This document shows positions 7,847-16,912 of a stretch of 64,000 bases of DNA, piece by piece. Each line of letters starts with the position of its first letter. Within the stretch, counting starts at the first letter, position 1. The stretch is taken from the NCBI RefSeq assembly GCF_005503015.1, contig NZ_SCOL01000001.1, positions 1,984,001 through 2,048,000 on the forward strand. Reading direction: 5' to 3'. The notes under the pieces were generated by a model. The model searched no databases. It was not told the DNA's origin and saw nothing but the letters and a program-made list of their open reading frames with translations. The translations under genes and the position numbers were made by a program. The DNA comes from Bacillus sp. E(2018). Lineage in GTDB: Bacteria > Bacillota > Bacilli > Bacillales > Fictibacillaceae.

Positions 7847-8821
7847 TCAAAGTACTTTAGATGATGCAGAGTGAGTTCTCATTTGCGCGGCATCACGTTC
7901 CGCTCTTTTCCCCCACCATGTTGCAAGCAATGGTCCTGATATGTTGTGCCACACACTAAAGATTGCACTTGGCACGGCAGACAATGGTGAAAAATGAGCC
8001 ACTGCAAGGGCCGCGCCTAAACCAGAATTCTGCATCCCGACTTCAATGGAAATGGCTTTTTGATCTGCAAAATCCAGCTTCAGACCTTTCGCGATTAGAA
8101 AACCGATTAAAAGTCCTAGCACATTGTGAAGAACCACGATAGATATGATTAATAATCCTGTCTCTGCAATTTGTTTTGCGTTGGCGGCTACAACAGCTGA
8201 TGCTACAGCTACGATTCCAACTACAGATACTAGTGGTAATGCAGCAACGCTTTTTTCAACATGTTTACGAAATAATAATTTTACGATAAGCCCTAAACAT
8301 ATAGGAACGAGTACGATCTGCACGATCGACAGAAGCAAGCTGCTCGCTGAAACTGAGAGCCATTTGCTCGCAAACAGCAGTGTAAGGGCTGGTGTTAAGA
8401 TCGGGGCGAGTAATGTTGCCACCGATGTTACCGCAACGGATAAGGCGGTGTTACCTTTTGCTAAAAAAGTCATCACGTTTGATGCCGTTCCACCGGGACA
8501 GCAACCTACTAAAATCACCCCTACTGCTACTTCTGGCTGTAATTGAAATACCGTAGCTAATCCAAAAGCCAAGAGCGGCATAACCGTATACTGAGCTGCC
8601 ACGCCAATGAAAACACTCTTTGGAGCTTGAAACACTTCCTTAAAATCATTCAAAGACAGGGTTAGCCCCATCCCGAACATGATAATTCCTAATAAGAGAG
8701 GAATATAGGGAGCGATCCATGTGAAGCCTCCTGGAATCAAAAATGCTAGAATGGCGAAAAGAATCACCCAAATGGCAAAGGTGTTGCCTGCTGCCTTACT
8801 TACTTTCTCTACAAATCTCAT
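7847..8821 (-). CDS. Bile acid:sodium symporter family transporter
   Basis: About 324 residues and 9-10 membrane helices of the BASS family (B. subtilis YocS type). The Na+-site segment GCCPGGTASNVMTFLAKGN and the later EVGMQNSGLGAALA crossover are both present. Substrates of bacterial members include bile acids, pantoate and other organic anions; this one cannot be assigned. The start is ATG 8821, 8-9 nt after AAGGAG; the GTG at 8830 directly abuts that site. It is monocistronic. Confidence 0.9.
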   Translation of the reverse strand: MRFVEKVSKAAGNTFAIWVILFAILAFLIPGGFTWIAPYIPLLLGIIMFGMGLTLSLNDFKEVFQAPKSVFIGVAAQYTVMPLLAFGLATVFQLQPEVAVGVILVGCCPGGTASNVMTFLAKGNTALSVAVTSVATLLAPILTPALTLLFASKWLSVSASSLLLSIVQIVLVPICLGLIVKLLFRKHVEKSVAALPLVSVVGIVAVASAVVAANAKQIAETGLLIISIVVLHNVLGLLIGFLIAKGLKLDFADQKAISIEVGMQNSGLGAALAVAHFSPLSAVPSAIFSVWHNISGPLLATWWGKRAERDAAQMRTHSASSKVL

Positions 8822-8897
8822 GGTTGTCACTCTCCTTTTTAAGAGAGTATAAACGAGTTATCTGAAATTTCAATGGTTATTTATTAAAAATTTAGAA

Positions 8898-8991
8898 TTA
8901 TGTGATTATATATGTTTTTTATGTGATGAGACCGTTCTTTTATATGATTGAATCTGTTTTTTATGTGATTCCTTCAAGAATTTATGTGATT
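8898..8991. repeat. 21-bp phased array A (word TTATGTGATT)
   Basis: Five copies of TTATGTGATT or a one-to-two-base variant begin at 8898, 8919, 8940, 8961 and 8982, exactly 21 bp apart. The 11-bp spacers differ. It lies between the abcF terminator and the BASS gene start and contains no ORF. Confidence 0.85.
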
Positions 8992-9022
8992 ATCAATTCT
9001 TAGGCTCATCTAATAGAATGAA

Positions 9023-9046
9023 GCCAGGTGGATACCCCACCTGACT
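9023..9046 (-). terminator. Probable terminator after ABC-F gene
   Basis: Stem CAGGTGG/CCACCTG (9025-9031 with 9037-9043), followed on the minus strand by a T-rich but interrupted tract. Confidence 0.6.
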
Positions 9047-9050
9047 ATGT

Positions 9051-10787
9051 TTACAGAGATATTTTTTGTATGAGCTGGCGCTTTTTACTCATTAACATTT
9101 CTAACTCCTGATCAACCTTTTTATACTCATCAGTCCCCGTTTTACAAAAACTAATTTTCCCGATCATTTCCGTAATCTTGTTCTCTACCAAAACTAATTC
9201 CTCAGCCAGCTGCTGAGCACCTTCAACTGTAGATCTTTTACTCCGGTTTTCGAGTTCACTAAGTCCAACCTCCATCCTCTTGAGCTGCTGATCCTCAATA
9301 ACTAGCAATTTATCACACAGCTTTTCAACGAAAAAGCGGTCGTGCGAGACGATGATAAGCGTACCTGAAAACTGCGACAAGGTTTCCTCCAACTGCTCTC
9401 GACTCGGTAGATCCAAATGATTTGTCGGTTCATCCAAAATAAGCACATCGTATTCCTGCAATATCATCAGGACCAGTTTAACGCGCGTCCGCTCTCCTAA
9501 ACTCAAGTGACGGATTGGCTTCGAAAGTTTTCGGTCCTCGATCCCCATGTTAGCAAAGATTGTTCTTGCCTGAGTTAACTGATACTTCTCGTGTAAATCA
9601 AAGTATTCATAAACCGTTTTTTCTTCAGGAAGGTCGCTCACATCTTGAGAAAGATAAGCAATATTCATAGATTCACTCTTCCAAATAGACCCCTTCGTTA
9701 CAGACTCTTCCCCAAGTAACATCTTAATAAATGTTGTCTTCCCCGAACCGTTCGGACCCTGTAATGCTATTCTTTCTCCGTGTTTGATATAAAAGTGACT
9801 TTCCTTAAAGAGGATACGATCTCCGTATTGTTTCGCTAAATCACGTGCTTCAATGAGTCTTTTCCCTCTCTTTCCTGTGGAATCAAATTGAAAGAAAACG
9901 TCACTTTCTTCTTTCGGCTTATCGATCCCTGTCTTTGAGAGTTCTAGATTCAAACGCTTCAATTTTGACTTAATCTGGTTATCTTTTTTCTTCGCTTTCA
10001 TCCTTTCATATTCTTTGAGCCCCATCTGTCTGTTCTCAGCTGCCGTTCCTCCCTTACCTGCTTCCCTGTGAGCTTTATCAGACCACGTTTTTAACGTGTT
10101 CACTTGCTGCTGAATCATTTGTATTTTTCTTTGTTGTTTCTCATAATCTCTTTGTTGTTGTTGGAATCTGCGCTGTTTCTCTTTTCTATATGCTGAATAG
10201 TTTCCTTCGTAAACGGTGAGAATTCCGTCTTCTAGTTCAAAAATTTTCTCTACCGATTGATCAAGAAAGTATCGATCGTGAGAGATGATAATGGCTGCAC
10301 CGCTATAGTTTTGAACCTCTTCTGTAAGCCAATTGATTCCTTTTAGATCTAAATGATTTGTCGGTTCATCTAAAATTAAGAACTCCGGATTATTTGCCCA
10401 TATTTTAGCGATAGATACCTTGAGTCGTTCTCCACCACTTAAATGTTGTAATTCATTTTTTTGAAGCAAATGTTTTTGAAGTCCTAACTTCTTACTCGTT
10501 CGCAGCAAATCTTCACCTGTTTCCATCAATTCCCGTTCAACATCTAACACATAATCTGTTGATTGTGGTAAATACCCCATGTGCAGATTTTCCGGCCAGG
10601 TCGTAATTGATCCATGATCGTGATTGATACATTTCATAAGAATGTTAACGAGCGTTGTTTTCCCACTGCCATTCCATCCTACTAGTCCAATTTTTTCACC
10701 TTGCATGATATCAAATGAAATGTCTTTTAAAATTTCTTTATCACCAAATTTTTTCTGCAATCGTTTAACTTGTAATACTGTCGTCAT
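9051..10787 (-). CDS. ABC-F ATPase, antibiotic-resistance-like
   Basis: A 578-residue soluble protein with two ABC domains and no membrane part, the layout of ABC-F factors that act on ribosomes. Domain 1: Walker A GWNGSGKTT (37-45), signature LSGGE (116-120), LILDEPTNHLD (137-147). Domain 2 repeats these as GPNGSGKTT, LSLGE and LILDEPTNHLD. A long charged Gln/Lys-rich linker (about 200-300) would reach the peptidyl-transferase centre, and a helical C-terminal extension follows. The start is ATG 10787 after AAGGAGGTG. The 280-nt leader with a terminator suggests induction by a ribosome-targeting drug, as in vmlR; the exact resistance class is not recognisable. Confidence 0.88.
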   Translation of the reverse strand: MTTVLQVKRLQKKFGDKEILKDISFDIMQGEKIGLVGWNGSGKTTLVNILMKCINHDHGSITTWPENLHMGYLPQSTDYVLDVERELMETGEDLLRTSKKLGLQKHLLQKNELQHLSGGERLKVSIAKIWANNPEFLILDEPTNHLDLKGINWLTEEVQNYSGAAIIISHDRYFLDQSVEKIFELEDGILTVYEGNYSAYRKEKQRRFQQQQRDYEKQQRKIQMIQQQVNTLKTWSDKAHREAGKGGTAAENRQMGLKEYERMKAKKKDNQIKSKLKRLNLELSKTGIDKPKEESDVFFQFDSTGKRGKRLIEARDLAKQYGDRILFKESHFYIKHGERIALQGPNGSGKTTFIKMLLGEESVTKGSIWKSESMNIAYLSQDVSDLPEEKTVYEYFDLHEKYQLTQARTIFANMGIEDRKLSKPIRHLSLGERTRVKLVLMILQEYDVLILDEPTNHLDLPSREQLEETLSQFSGTLIIVSHDRFFVEKLCDKLLVIEDQQLKRMEVGLSELENRSKRSTVEGAQQLAEELVLVENKITEMIGKISFCKTGTDEYKKVDQELEMLMSKKRQLIQKISL

Positions 10788-10821
10788 GCAGCACACCTCC
10801 TTTTTATTCGTTGAGAGGCCA

Positions 10822-10852
10822 TAAAAAAACCTCCCTGGAGGCCCAGAGAGGT
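10822..10852 (-). terminator. Leader terminator (attenuator) of the ABC-F gene
   Basis: On the minus strand, a ten-pair stem (10852-10843 with 10838-10829, one G-U) with AGGC loop and seven T lies between the promoter and the ABC-F start. It would stop most transcripts before the gene unless an alternative fold forms. Confidence 0.8.
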
Positions 10853-10994
10853 TGGTGAGTTCGCACAATATGGTAAAGACACGTATCCAAAGAAACACAA
10901 GAACATGAAGTTCTTTGTGTGAAATCATAAGGTTATGGTACGTGTATACGCAAATGGGCAGACTTATCCTATTCTCCAGGTCTCATTATTTGAG

Positions 10995-11024
10995 TTAGCC
11001 TAAGAAAATAAGAGTTTTCCACAT
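10995..11024 (-). CDS. Possible 9-aa leader peptide of the ABC-F gene
   Basis: MWKTLIFLG in the ABC-F leader, some 40 nt after the predicted transcription start. AAAGGAA lies about 13 nt upstream, a loose spacing. Short hydrophobic leader peptides upstream of attenuators are typical of macrolide/lincosamide-inducible genes. A second candidate start, ATG 10928, runs in frame into the main gene. Confidence 0.35.
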   Translation of the reverse strand: MWKTLIFLG

Positions 11025-11071
11025 CAGCGTAGTACCGTTCCTTTCCAAAATGACTTCTACTTACAATTGTT

Positions 11072-11100
11072 AGTATATGGTCGTAAATCATAAATGTCAA
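11072..11100 (-). promoter_or_regulatory. Strong SigA promoter of the ABC-F leader
   Basis: Minus-strand TTGACA (11100-11095), 17-bp spacer, TATACT (11077-11072). Start point about 11065, giving a leader of about 280 nt. Confidence 0.85.
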
Positions 11101-11120
11101 CGCTTGCATCAAAACGATAA

Positions 11121-11155
11121 AAAACAAAAGGAAGAAGCCTTCTGCCTCTTCCTTT
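11121..11155 (-). terminator. Terminator after M14 carboxypeptidase
   Basis: Stem AAAGGAAGA/TCTTCCTTT (11127-11135 with 11147-11155), then TTGTTTTTT on the minus strand. Confidence 0.8.
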
Positions 11156-11161
11156 CATCCA

Positions 11162-13555
11162 TTATTTAATAAAGAAAGTCTTCGTGTTGTACTTCTTGTT
11201 GTTTCCAGGTTCGTATTGATTCTCTACATTTTTACTCGCATCGACCGAGAACCAGTTTAACGTTGTTGTCTTTTCAAACGTTAACGTTTCTGGTCCTTCA
11301 CGTGTACCACTCAATGCTAACTTTTGAGAATTAAACGTTGGACGGCTGCCATCTAACGTGTAGTAAATCGTAGCAGGCTCACTCGTTTTGAAGCTGACTT
11401 CAACTTTATCTTCGTGTCTTCCACCATTTGGGGTAATACTTGATTTTGGCGCTTTCTTATCTTTTGAATATTGATACGCCACATCAATAAGTCCTAACAA
11501 TCCGTTTGAGAACTCCATGGCTTCCTCATGCCCTTCTTCAAACGGTGGCTGAAAACCAACCAGTTCCCAACGTTTTGTTTCTTTGTTCCAAAGATCAGCA
11601 CCTACTTCAAAATTCCATGCATAGATTCCTTTTTCATACCAGAGGTGATCTGCTGAGTTTCCTGCAGCGGAATAAAGAACATCTGGAATCGGTCCTGTTC
11701 GACTCGGAAGAATAACCGTTCCACGATGCTTTTTGATCTCTTTTAGAATATGATCTGATGCTTGCCAATAATAAGCTTCTTCACCAGCAGATGGACGAGG
11801 CAATGTTTCACGTTCTGGCGTATACGCACCTGGTGACCACATGAAATAACCGCCATAGCTATGAATGTTCATAGCAAATCTAATGTTTGGATTCTCATCC
11901 GTTAACCACACTAGATTTCGGCTTTCTGGTTCAGAATGCTCGCTAGGTCCCGCATATGTGCCACTTAAACAATTCGTTGTTGATGCTCCAACATACCCAT
12001 CAAAAGCAGAACCCACATCATGGTTTCGATTCAAATCAACGCCCCAAGAATTGCGGTATCCATTATCAGATTGAGTGGGTGAGCAATGATTCGTCATGTT
12101 CTTACGCTGTGAATTAAAGTCATAAAAACTATAGTGCCCTCCATCTGGATTCATGGACGGAACAATAAAGATATCAAGATTATCAACCAGTTTCTTGGTC
12201 TCTTTATCATGCGAATAGTTTCGTAACAGTCGTTCAGCAGTCTCAACGGAAACCAGTGGTGTTACCCATTCACGAGCGTGTTCTTGTGAGTAACCGAGTA
12301 CCCCAGGCTTTGAGCCATCTCGGTGTTTCCCGATACGAATCGCTTTAACAGTAAATGGATCACGCGATACAGAAGCTGGTGCTTTTAAATTATCTGATAG
12401 GTTGGAAACCCCAGGCTCTACAATTCCATTACCCGCATTGCCACGATAGGTCGTAGCAGAGACAAGATTACTAACTTCTGCATTCAAAAGATCTACAACT
12501 TCCTTTGCTGTACTTTTCGCGTTACCTGCAGCATCTGTTGCCAGCGTAACGATGATTTTGCTTCCGCTCGTACCAACAGAAAGAGGAGCACCTGAAGCAG
12601 ATGCCTTTTTCAATTCAACGCTGATTGCATTTCCGCCTTCATGTCCCCAATCTCTTGACGTCACAACAACAGCTGTGTTTTGCAACGTTCCTATTGTCGC
12701 TTGAGCTTGTCTGCGGTAACCGTTCGTCTTGTTCGGCATCTCCACTATTTCAGCGAGCTCTGGATATTCTTTTACCAAGTTTTCAATTCTCGCGTTGATT
12801 TCTGTGGGGTCCATATAATGATCAACAAAGTTCTTTACATAATGTTTACCAGGCTTGTCCGGCTTTCCCTCACCTAGCCATTCGGTTACTGAAGACGTAG
12901 CTGAACCTCCGAGCGAGCTTTCGATAGTTATATCTTTTGGTATCGCTGTAACTGGCAGCATTAAGGAATGATACAGGTACTCTCCAGCATCTTGAATCTG
13001 TTGTAATGTTGCCGTTTTTTCTTCTCCATTCTCTGTCCATTTAGCAGTAAGAATCGTGCTCGTTACTGCACCAGATGTGGATTTGGCTTCAACGTAAAGG
13101 AAAGTGTCTGATTGATTCGTGAAGTGATTTGCTCTGAGGATTGTAACTGTTTCTTCAGCAGCTGTTAGCTTTTGTTCTTGCTTAACTGCCATTTTTCTTT
13201 CTGTTGCGCGCTGGTTGAGTTGACTTTCTGTGATGAGCGTTTCTTTTACGTTAATTCCATAGAGCTTTAGCATCGTAACTTCAGATGGTGTTACGACCGC
13301 ATCTACCTCAATTCGTCCATTATGAACATGCATCCTGTGCGTCAGATCGATACCGAGTTCTTCAATCCTCTTCATCGCTTCTTTTGTGTTTGGAACAGCC
13401 AACTGAACGAGAGAAACAGATTCTTCTGGCTGTATTTTAAGAGATGAAGCTTCAGCGATTTGGGGCGTTGCACCAGATTCCATTGTCGAAAAGGCTATCC
13501 CTGCAACTGTAGATAGTACGAGTGCAGAAGATAGCCATTTCTTACATCTTTTCAT
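11162..13555 (-). CDS. Secreted M14 zinc carboxypeptidase with C-terminal sugar-hydrolase-type domain
   Basis: A 797-residue secreted protein. A signal peptide (MKRCKKWLSSALVLSTVAGI, cut near residue 35) is followed by a propeptide-like region and an M14 domain. Zinc ligands are in HAREW and in NIHSYGG; NPDGG and VDLNRNHD give substrate-binding residues; the catalytic Glu is in WNFEVGAD. An insert of about 100 residues near 300-400 (VVVTSRDWGHEGG to VSNLSDNL) splits the start of the domain and resembles a phage-structural-type module. The C-terminus (about 700-780) resembles the chitobiase C-terminal fold. Start ATG 13555, 8 nt after AGGAGGTG. Likely degrades extracellular peptides. Confidence 0.9.
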   Translation of the reverse strand: MKRCKKWLSSALVLSTVAGIAFSTMESGATPQIAEASSLKIQPEESVSLVQLAVPNTKEAMKRIEELGIDLTHRMHVHNGRIEVDAVVTPSEVTMLKLYGINVKETLITESQLNQRATERKMAVKQEQKLTAAEETVTILRANHFTNQSDTFLYVEAKSTSGAVTSTILTAKWTENGEEKTATLQQIQDAGEYLYHSLMLPVTAIPKDITIESSLGGSATSSVTEWLGEGKPDKPGKHYVKNFVDHYMDPTEINARIENLVKEYPELAEIVEMPNKTNGYRRQAQATIGTLQNTAVVVTSRDWGHEGGNAISVELKKASASGAPLSVGTSGSKIIVTLATDAAGNAKSTAKEVVDLLNAEVSNLVSATTYRGNAGNGIVEPGVSNLSDNLKAPASVSRDPFTVKAIRIGKHRDGSKPGVLGYSQEHAREWVTPLVSVETAERLLRNYSHDKETKKLVDNLDIFIVPSMNPDGGHYSFYDFNSQRKNMTNHCSPTQSDNGYRNSWGVDLNRNHDVGSAFDGYVGASTTNCLSGTYAGPSEHSEPESRNLVWLTDENPNIRFAMNIHSYGGYFMWSPGAYTPERETLPRPSAGEEAYYWQASDHILKEIKKHRGTVILPSRTGPIPDVLYSAAGNSADHLWYEKGIYAWNFEVGADLWNKETKRWELVGFQPPFEEGHEEAMEFSNGLLGLIDVAYQYSKDKKAPKSSITPNGGRHEDKVEVSFKTSEPATIYYTLDGSRPTFNSQKLALSGTREGPETLTFEKTTTLNWFSVDASKNVENQYEPGNNKKYNTKTFFIK

Positions 13556-13760
13556 AACACTACACCTCCTATGTATATATAAGGTAATTGTATCTTTATT
13601 GTCAGAAAATTCAATCATACTTAAGGACGGACATAGAGCATAAGAAAGCCCATCATTTTAACTAGGTTATTTGTTAAAATAGTTAATAAAAGTAAAATAT
13701 AGTAATTAAGAAGTGGGTAGAAGATCTTACTAGTTAATCTATTTTTTAGTGTTGCTCATT

Positions 13761-14336
13761 TTAATGGTTATGCTTCACTTCAAACTCTTCATTTAAAACC
13801 GCGTACACCTTTAGATCTCGATGCTCTCCTTTTGTAAACATCGCTTTTCTTAACGTACCTTCATATTTCATTCCTAGCTTTTTCATAACTCCTTCAGATC
13901 CACCGTTCTCTATAAAACATCTTGCCTGAATTCGTACTAAATTCATGTTCTTAAAACCGTAATTCAGAATTTCCTTACCCGCTTCAGTCGCAATTCCCTG
14001 ACCCCAATAGTTCTTCGCGATTACATAACCGATCTCAGCGGTTTTATGATTGATCTGCCATGAGACAAAGTCGATCGTACCGATTAATTTGTTGGTTTCT
14101 TTTAAAACAATTCCCCAAGGGGCTAATTCACCTTTTCCATATTTACTTTTCACGAACCTGATGAAATCCTTTGTATCCTCTAACGTTTGGTGCACGTCCC
14201 AAGTTACATAGCGTGACACTTCAGCATCCGATCCATAGAGGAACATATCTTGTGCATCCTCCAAAGTTAATTTTCTTAATAGAAGACGCCCTGTTTCTAA
14301 CGTTGGTAAGTTTGTAAATATATTCTTTATTTCCAA
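13761..14336 (-). CDS. GNAT acetyltransferase, RimJ/RimL type
   Basis: 191-residue GNAT protein. The acetyl-CoA site is in YWGQGIATEAGKEIL, and the RimJ/L-like LETGRLLLRKLTLEDA opens the fold. It probably acetylates the N-terminus of a protein or a small amine; the substrate is unknown. The start is TTG 14336, 8 nt after GGGAGG. It stands alone, divergent from the membrane protein gene at 14434. Confidence 0.88.
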   Translation of the reverse strand: MEIKNIFTNLPTLETGRLLLRKLTLEDAQDMFLYGSDAEVSRYVTWDVHQTLEDTKDFIRFVKSKYGKGELAPWGIVLKETNKLIGTIDFVSWQINHKTAEIGYVIAKNYWGQGIATEAGKEILNYGFKNMNLVRIQARCFIENGGSEGVMKKLGMKYEGTLRKAMFTKGEHRDLKVYAVLNEEFEVKHNH

Positions 14337-14433
14337 AATGGAATCCTCCCTTGCTTCTTTTACCTATTGTATACTTAAATTAAAAAAGGAAAAATATGTC
14401 TTTAGTCGAATTTTGGAATAAGGGGGAAATACA

Positions 14434-15993
14434 ATGAAAAAAATGAAGCCTTTTGTTATTCCACTTCTATTCTTCTTGGTTGTTTTTATTGCGTTCACTT
14501 TAGAAAATTTAAAGACGGAACAAAAACTACCCATTGATGGTTGGAGCCGGTCATTGCCATTACAAACAGAAAAGATTGGTGAAGTTAAGCCGGTTTTTCA
14601 AGAACAAAACGGAATGCAACGTGTATATGTTCCAAAAGAAAATGAAGTTTTGAGTTTTCAAGTTACTGACAAATTAGAGGTAAAAGATAAAATTACGATA
14701 CCTCTCTCTATCCCAAGTCCTCAAAATTTCTGGGTAAAAGGTGATCAGTTTGTATTCGTCAGGGACAAGCAGCTGATTCACTATGATGGTGAGAAAGAAA
14801 TTGTTCTTGATCAAGACGTTAGAGGTATGGATTCTAATTCAAACAACATCATTTATTTTAAAGAAAACGAAATTTTGACACTCGATAAGAGTTCATGGAG
14901 TGTTCAATCTTTAAAGAAAGTGCCTGAACAAATCTATTCCATTGTTCTAAATGACACATCAGATTCATTCATCAGTGTTCTCAAATCTTCTAAACCAACA
15001 TCTAAACAAGTGAAGGTTACTTTTTATAAACCTGATAATAAGAACAGCTATAAGGAACACGTTATTCTAGACAAAGAAGAACCGATCTATGACAACCATT
15101 TCGGCTTTTACTTTATTGAGGATGGAAATGATGTGACGGTTTATTATTCTCTGTTTAAAAATAACTCTGGAGGTAAGTCATATAAGATCTATCAAGGAAC
15201 CAACCAATTGAATGCAAGTTCTGATTGGGATTTTTCTATCATGACATTTATAGACAATAAAGGAACGAAGCTTGAAAATCCAAAATTTATACAATATGGC
15301 GTTGATGAGAATGGACAGGCAAAAGTAATGTTTACTACGCGCGCATTAAAGTCTAACGAAAAGGAAGCCGTTAATGTGTACGAAGCACAAGCTAATGAAG
15401 ATGTTTGGAAAACGGAGCTGCGGAGTACAACAAACTATCAGTCCCTTCACCCTTACTGGATTGGCGAAGATTCAGTTATATGGCTCAACTTAGTGGGTTA
15501 CAAGGAGTATACATTTAGTGGAGCATCTAAGAATCCTGATGTTATTGAAAAGAGTCTAAAAATAACAAAGATAGATCTTAAGGAAGCTGTTTCAGCAACT
15601 GTATTGTCCCTTTTTCAAGGATTAATTTTTGCGATGAGTTCAGTATATTGGATCACACCTGCCGTCCTTTTTACATTAGTCATCTACATAGTAAAGATTA
15701 AATGGATGGAAGATGAAGATAAGCGCATTTTGTACACCATTCTAGCCCTGTTTCTCGGAGTTCAATTTATCTTTATTCAGAAATTGTTTAACACCAATTA
15801 TTACATGTACGCTCCTGATTACTTGGCTTTTTCAGGGAGTTCCTTCGTTATTCCTGTCGTGCTGGCTCTTCTTAGTGGTGCAGCAGTTTGGTATGGGAGA
15901 AAGCAAGACTGGAGTAAACTTACGGCCATTAGTTATTTTGTTGTATTAAATACTTTCTTTTTATCGCTTATTGTAGGACCGTATATGTTTTAG
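14434..15993 (+). CDS. Unrecognised membrane protein with large extracytoplasmic domain, 519 aa
   Basis: No family recognised. An N-terminal helix (about 7-23) is followed by roughly 360 residues rich in beta-strand-like alternation, probably a propeller-like sensor domain outside the membrane, and then four predicted helices (about 388-420, 433-455, 466-488, 493-518). No cysteine pairs or catalytic motif stand out. The ATG follows AAGGGGGAAAT. The cupin gene begins 16 nt after its stop, suggesting one transcript. The layout would suit sensing or transport, but nothing proves either. Confidence 0.8.
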   Translation: MKKMKPFVIPLLFFLVVFIAFTLENLKTEQKLPIDGWSRSLPLQTEKIGEVKPVFQEQNGMQRVYVPKENEVLSFQVTDKLEVKDKITIPLSIPSPQNFWVKGDQFVFVRDKQLIHYDGEKEIVLDQDVRGMDSNSNNIIYFKENEILTLDKSSWSVQSLKKVPEQIYSIVLNDTSDSFISVLKSSKPTSKQVKVTFYKPDNKNSYKEHVILDKEEPIYDNHFGFYFIEDGNDVTVYYSLFKNNSGGKSYKIYQGTNQLNASSDWDFSIMTFIDNKGTKLENPKFIQYGVDENGQAKVMFTTRALKSNEKEAVNVYEAQANEDVWKTELRSTTNYQSLHPYWIGEDSVIWLNLVGYKEYTFSGASKNPDVIEKSLKITKIDLKEAVSATVLSLFQGLIFAMSSVYWITPAVLFTLVIYIVKIKWMEDEDKRILYTILALFLGVQFIFIQKLFNTNYYMYAPDYLAFSGSSFVIPVVLALLSGAAVWYGRKQDWSKLTAISYFVVLNTFFLSLIVGPYMF

Positions 15994-16009
15994 AGAATGG
16001 AGAAATCAC

Positions 16010-16363
16010 ATGGAAATTTTTCAATTTACTAAAGAATCAGGAACACAAATTTCTAAATTTAATTCTGATTTTGTAATGTCTAGAATTATAAAAACGGAGA
16101 AACCAACACATATTGGATGTGTTCATCTAGATGCTGGAGGAGTTATTGGCTATCATCAAGCCGTAATTCCTCAGCTCCTTCTTGTGGTGAATGGGGAAGG
16201 GGAAGTTTGTGGTGAGGATAAAATCATGCATAAAATTCACACGGGTGAAGCTGCTTTTTGGATCAAAGACGAATTTCACGAAACATTTACACAGAGTGGT
16301 CTTACTGCAATCATTATTGAATCCGAAACGCTAGAACCTGCTTCTTTTATGTCACTAAGATAG
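16010..16363 (+). CDS. Small cupin-domain protein
   Basis: A 117-residue single cupin barrel. The conserved first motif is recognisable as GGVIGYHQAVIPQ with GEGEV, and the second as GEAAFWIKDEFHE. The His/Glu set that binds metal in many cupins is only partly present (His51, Glu and His in EFHE). The substrate is unknown. It is 16 nt downstream of the 519-aa membrane protein gene and likely in its operon. Confidence 0.8.
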   Translation: MEIFQFTKESGTQISKFNSDFVMSRIIKTEKPTHIGCVHLDAGGVIGYHQAVIPQLLLVVNGEGEVCGEDKIMHKIHTGEAAFWIKDEFHETFTQSGLTAIIIESETLEPASFMSLR

Positions 16364-16395
16364 CTTTAAAAGGAGATTCTACGAGAAATGACTGA

Positions 16396-16503
16396 GGAGC
16401 TTGGTATTCATCTCGAGTACCTGATTCACTGGAAACTTTTATACAAGGTAATCGTAGCACTTCGGTCGATTATTTAATTCCTTTTTTACAACAGATAAAA
16501 TAA
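16396..16503 (+). pseudogene. Possible C-terminal gene remnant
   Basis: An open frame without start encodes GAWYSSRVPDSLETF followed by a stretch ending DYLIPFLQQIK and a stop. It reads like a real protein C-terminus but has no upstream continuation. An overlapping ATG at 16388 with AAAGGAG gives only a 29-aa peptide in another frame. The parent gene is not recognised. Confidence 0.3.
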
Positions 16504-16610
16504 TCAAAACAAGAAAAATAAGGAAATAAAACCATTTATTGATTATAATGAAGATAGCTTTTGGCATATATTTGTTTATCCGTTTAAAAGAGATTGAAGG
16601 AGGTTTACAT

Positions 16611-16865
16611 ATGCAACGTCATAGAAGAAGAAACACACCTGCATTTACCGTTTTGGCTTATTTCACGTTCATCGCTGGAGTAACCATGTTTTGTATCGGA
16701 CTTTACAATGCGGACAATCTGCAACTCAACGAAAAAGGCTATTACATCGCCGTAATGATCTTAGTCGCTGTAGGTGCGATCCTTACGCAAAAAGTTACTC
16801 GAGATAATGCGGAGGATGACGAACTAATCGCTGAGCAAGAACGTAAGTATACGAAAGCGGAATAG
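16611..16865 (+). CDS. YiaA/YiaB-family membrane protein
   Basis: An 84-residue protein with two hydrophobic helices joined by a short loop (AFTVLAYFTFIAGVTMFCIG and YYIAVMILVAVGAILT), a pattern of the YiaAB family of unknown function. The tail is charged and cytoplasmic-looking. The start is ATG 16611, 6 nt after AAGGAGGT; the longer frame from 16539 has no ribosome site. Confidence 0.8.
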   Translation: MQRHRRRNTPAFTVLAYFTFIAGVTMFCIGLYNADNLQLNEKGYYIAVMILVAVGAILTQKVTRDNAEDDELIAEQERKYTKAE

Positions 16866-16874
16866 GACCACAAA

Positions 16875-16907
16875 AAAGGAAGGCACATTTTTAATGCGCC
16901 TTCCTTT
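16875..16907. terminator. Shared terminator
   Basis: Long stem AAAGGAAGGC...GCCTTCCTTT (16875-16889 with 16893-16907, one mismatch) between two convergent genes. Confidence 0.85.
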
Positions 16908-16912
16908 CATCA

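Noticed and set aside
10788..10928. N-terminal extension of the ABC-F protein from ATG 10928
   Set aside because: The extension crosses a terminator hairpin and lacks homology; ATG 10787 has a near-perfect ribosome site and starts at the conserved domain. It is kept only as a leader-ORF possibility.
16364..16538. Insertion sequence remnant
   Set aside because: A protein-like C-terminus is present but no inverted repeats, target duplication or transposase motif were seen.
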